NCBI RefSeq assembly: GCF_000330505.1
Contig: NW_004440337.1
Location: 14,213 to 37,117 of the forward strand
DNA from: Entamoeba invadens IP1
Lineage: Eukaryota; Evosea; Mastigamoebida; Endamoebidae
Reading direction: 5' to 3'
Length of the DNA: 22,905 nucleotides
Below the pieces are notes generated by a model. It had not been told where the DNA came from and did no database searches. It worked only from the letters and a program-made list of their open reading frames with translations. The stretch's first letter is position 1. Every line of letters begins with the position of its first letter. Positions 20,334-22,905 of this stretch are shown in pieces. The translations under genes were made by a program, and so were the position numbers.

Positions 20334-21770
20334 TGATATTTAAAGTTGTGTTTCTTTTTTTTATTTGAAAATATCATAAAAATGTCTGTTTACTAGTCTC
20401 TTTCATTGATGTCTTTTATTATTCTTTTATAATTAATATTTAAAATTTGTTTTTAATAATAACAAAAATAACTATTTAGAAGTGAATTTGGTTTATTTTA
20501 GTAAAATAAAACAATTTTCAAAAGTGTTTGTTTATTTTTGGTTGTCATTCTTTTATCTTTTTGTGTATTTTTATTGTTGTTTTGTACTATAATTAAAACA
20601 AAATAAACAAATGTTGTTTCTGATACATCTTTGGGCAAAAATTTACTCTAAATCTAAATTTTAATTTTTCTTTGTAAAAAAGAGACAATAAAAAAAGAAA
20701 AAACAGGTAAAAAAATACAAATTCGATTTTTTGTGAATAAAAACGAGACCAGTAAAAAGACTAAAATTGAAAAATTCCCAAATAAAAGGATGGTTAGTTT
20801 GTATGAACATTCCCGAAATATTACTTAAATTTTATATTTTTTTACGCTATCGTTTTTTAAAATACAGTTTACAAAACAGACTTTATTCTGTACTAAAGTA
20901 ATTTAAAGATTAAAAAAAACATATTACCTTCAAACGTTATTGGCTATACACAACTGATTATGTTATTTACAATTTTAATATTGATAGTGTTAATATTAAA
21001 TTTCAATTGTGGATAACATATTTGTTATTTATAAAAGTAATATTTAGATTTAAAACATAAATTATTTAAGCCAAAAAATGTTTTGCAATTTTCCAGAAAT
21101 AAAAAGTGTCAAAGTTAATAAATTTAAAGTTGTTTTCTCTTTTTTTTGTCGACTTCAATTTTATAGAAATACCTCATTGCAACATTCCTAAAAAGGATAT
21201 ACACAAAAGTGTTATTCATTTCTATTTGTGGTTTTTTGACTTTTTAATGTGAAATCGTCTTTTTGCAATCAGTTGAACAATTTGATAATATGTCCAATTT
21301 TATCAAAATTCTGTTATATTAATTTAAACATTAAAAGGATGAAATTTCAGTGTCAGAAAGTCTCAATTAAATTGGACAAAACAATTGGTCAGAAGAAAAA
21401 TCGTTATATTTTTCTGTTTTTTTGCAAATTCATTTTTCTGTAAGAGCTTTACTCAATTTTAGCTTTTCATTATAAAATTCATAACGCTAAAAATCAATTT
21501 AGTGTATTCAACTTTTTCCAACCCACCTTTACCGTGTTTGTCAATAACATCAATTTAATTATTAATTCTAATATTAAAGTTTGATATTGACAATACATTT
21601 GTAGAAGATGTTGTTGTTGTCCTTAAAGATTAGAAGTCTTTCAACATTAATTTAGTTTGTCTGTCAACTCTTTCAATATTGTACTTTTCATAAGATACAT
21701 AAAAAAATTAATTTTGTAAACTTCAAAATTCTTTACAAGTTTCAATACAGATTTTGAGAAATGTATTTGA
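20334..21770. other. AT-rich spacer with weak coding-like patch
   Basis: Mostly AT-rich non-coding DNA. Between 21078 and 21252 there is a weakly coding-like plus-strand stretch, with an ATG at 21078, a frame change at a T run near 21141 and then IEIPHCNIPKKDIHKSVIHF. It could be an exon or relic belonging to the candidate gene at 21771-22212, but the evidence is too thin for a call. Confidence 0.35.
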
Positions 21771-22212
21771 CAAGTTCAATCCCGTTTTGTAGAAAAAGAA
21801 GAATTCTGCCGTACCATTGGTAACATCACAAGGCTTCCCTTCGTCGAGAAATCAATAACAAAAATGATGAACACTTCATGTGTTCATTTTCAAAAAATAA
21901 TTATTATTGTTAGATTCCAACAATGCATTAATCTCTGTTTATTTCTTTGTGTGTGGCATCATATGTGGAGCGACTTCGCTTTTTATATACTCTCTTGTTG
22001 ATTTGAATAGAACTTTATTACCAAGAGATACAATAAAAGACTCAACTCAATCTATTTCGACTGTTGATCGACAGGTAACGTCTTTTACATCCAAATTATA
22101 ATTTCTTTTGTATTAGATTGACAATGTTTTGGATTGTTATTTGTTTTTACTCCAACATTGTTGTGAAGGCCTTGAACAAAGAGATTATTTGAAACGACCA
22201 CAAGATGTATAA
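21771..22212 (+). CDS. Candidate three-exon gene with membrane segment, uncharacterised
   Basis: The frame is open from 21771 (TGA just before it). It reads FVEKEEFCRTIGNITRLPFV and includes two Met codons (21864, 21867). Candidate introns are 21880-21913 (GTGTTC...GTTAG, 34 nt) and 22075-22116 (GTAACG...TATTAG, 42 nt). Removing both keeps one frame: SVYFFVCGIICGATSLFIYS, a likely transmembrane helix, then SLVDLNRTLLPRD, then VDRQ joined to IDNVLDCYLFLLQHCCEG, ending at TAA 22210-22212. Starting at 21864 gives about 90 residues. After the stop the same frame continues with another hydrophobic run (CLYLVGTIGLGFQVF) to TAA at 22279. The 5' end may therefore be missing and the stop may be a lesion, making this a relic. 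No family recognised; the introns are at the short end. Confidence 0.4.
22075..22116 (+). other. Candidate 42-nt intron
   Basis: GTAACG at the 5' end and TATTAG at the 3' end, pyrimidine-rich before the acceptor. Splicing falls exactly between codons (CAG and ATT) and extends the open frame by 31 codons, whereas the unspliced frame stops after eight. Confidence 0.45.
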
Positions 22213-22484
22213 AGAAGTACATGGTGTCTTTACCTTGTTGGTACAATTGGTTTGGGCTTTCAAGTCTTCGAATGTTATTAATAAAAGTTTAAGAAAATTT
22301 AACAGCACAAAGTGAAACAATCTTTGAATAGTAACAGTTAAATAACACATTTTAGATTATTTTATTTGAATAACTTTTATAAACTATTTTATTTGTTTTA
22401 ATGTTGTACTTTTTATATTCTCATCAATTTTTTATGTGTTATTTTGATTGTTTTGAAATAAAAATATAAATTTAAATACAATAA

Positions 22485-22905
22485 TTAAAAAAATGAATAA
22501 TGGTCGAGTTGAAAAACACGTACACTTTTTGGTATAAATGTTTGGCCATCAATGAGATCTCCACTTCGAGTTATGTAACTACTTGGAGTACATTTGCTAA
22601 AATTTAAACCACATTTTGCAACAATAATGTCACTGTTATTATTAACATCATCATGTTTTCCAAACGTAAAGAGATAAGGATTGTCTTTAGTACAAGTTAT
22701 AATAGAATTGTCAATTTGTCCCTCTTGTAAACCGAATTTTTGAGGGTTATATATCCCATTTTTCACAAGTGAAAAAATGAATGTTTCTTCGAATATATAA
22801 TCTCTTTCATCAAAAAATCCCCAACTGTAATACACTCCTCCAAACTTATTCTTTTGGTCATCTTCAATCAAAAAAAGATAACTGGAATTTCCTTATATTT
22901 TGTCG
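22485..22905 (-). CDS. TLDc-domain protein, C-terminal part, runs off window
   Basis: The minus-strand frame from the window edge ends at TAA 22485. It contains the TLDc pattern in the same order as the gene at 5535-6512: DKI, then YLFLIEDDQKNKFGGVYYS, FIFSLVKNG, PQKFG, YLFTFG, DIIVAKCG with C-TPSSY, and terminal FIPKSVRVFQL plus DHYSFF. An in-frame TAA at 22893-22895 lies between DKI and GNSSYLF. It falls where the other copy has an ordinary residue in the VFDKKVMNKS segment, so this copy may be a pseudogene or hold a sequence error. The start and any coiled-coil N-terminus lie outside the window. Family call is firm. Confidence 0.75.

Noticed and set aside
19200..20420. Possible mariner terminal repeats (GTCAAATAGACA-like at about 19227 and an inverted GTAAACAGACA-like at about 20387)
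   Set aside because: The match is short and imperfect, no flanking TA duplication could be fixed, and AT-rich chance matches are likely.
21078..21252. Small ORF with T-run frame change ending in a hydrophobic segment
   Set aside because: The coding signal is weak and depends on an assumed frameshift; no homology recognised.

Overview
The window looks like nuclear DNA from an Entamoeba species, most likely E. invadens or a close relative. Three things suggest this. The sequence is very AT-rich with low gene density. It carries two TLDc-domain proteins and a BspA-type leucine-rich-repeat protein with the N-terminal module typical of Entamoeba lineage-specific families. It also carries hAT and Tc1/mariner DNA transposons, which are reported as common in E. 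invadens and E. moshkovskii and rare in E. histolytica. The species call is inference from family content, because no search could be run.

Layout from left to right. Positions 1-318 (minus) and 2571-4546 (plus) are broken pieces of a myosin-II-like heavy-chain tail. About 175 bp is shared between them as a roughly 97% identical inverted duplication. Positions 4547-5534 are non-coding but contain a perfect 10-bp hairpin and a GC-richer island with two strong stem-loops. An apparently intact coiled-coil/TLDc gene follows on the minus strand (5535-6512). Positions 7701-8581 and 8724-9258 are decayed coding segments on the plus strand. The first resembles a GH15/glucoamylase-like glycosidase, and the second is unidentified but ends in a well-formed intron. 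Positions 9861-12821 are a complete hAT transposon with terminal inverted repeats, a flanking target duplication and a frameshifted transposase.

Positions 12832-14750 are AT-rich with one strong inverted repeat. Positions 14762-15213 are an unidentified decayed minus-strand ORF. The BspA-type LRR gene (15987-17047, plus) has one frameshift. A gene of unknown function (17291-18470, minus) is split by a frameshift at an A8 run. A decayed mariner-type transposase lies at 19259-20333 (minus). A candidate intron-containing membrane-protein gene or relic lies at 21771-22212 (plus). The window ends inside a second TLDc gene (22485-22905, minus), which has an in-frame stop near the edge.

The genes do not form a pathway. 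The picture is a repeat-rich, gene-decaying region with expanded Entamoeba surface/signalling-type families (TLDc, LRR) interspersed with transposon relics. No rRNA, tRNA, CRISPR array or prokaryote-style operon was seen. I found no convincing new biological system. The best leads are the structured GC-rich island at about 5200-5415, the inverted myosin-tail duplication, and the hAT copy whose ends are well preserved although its gene is dead.
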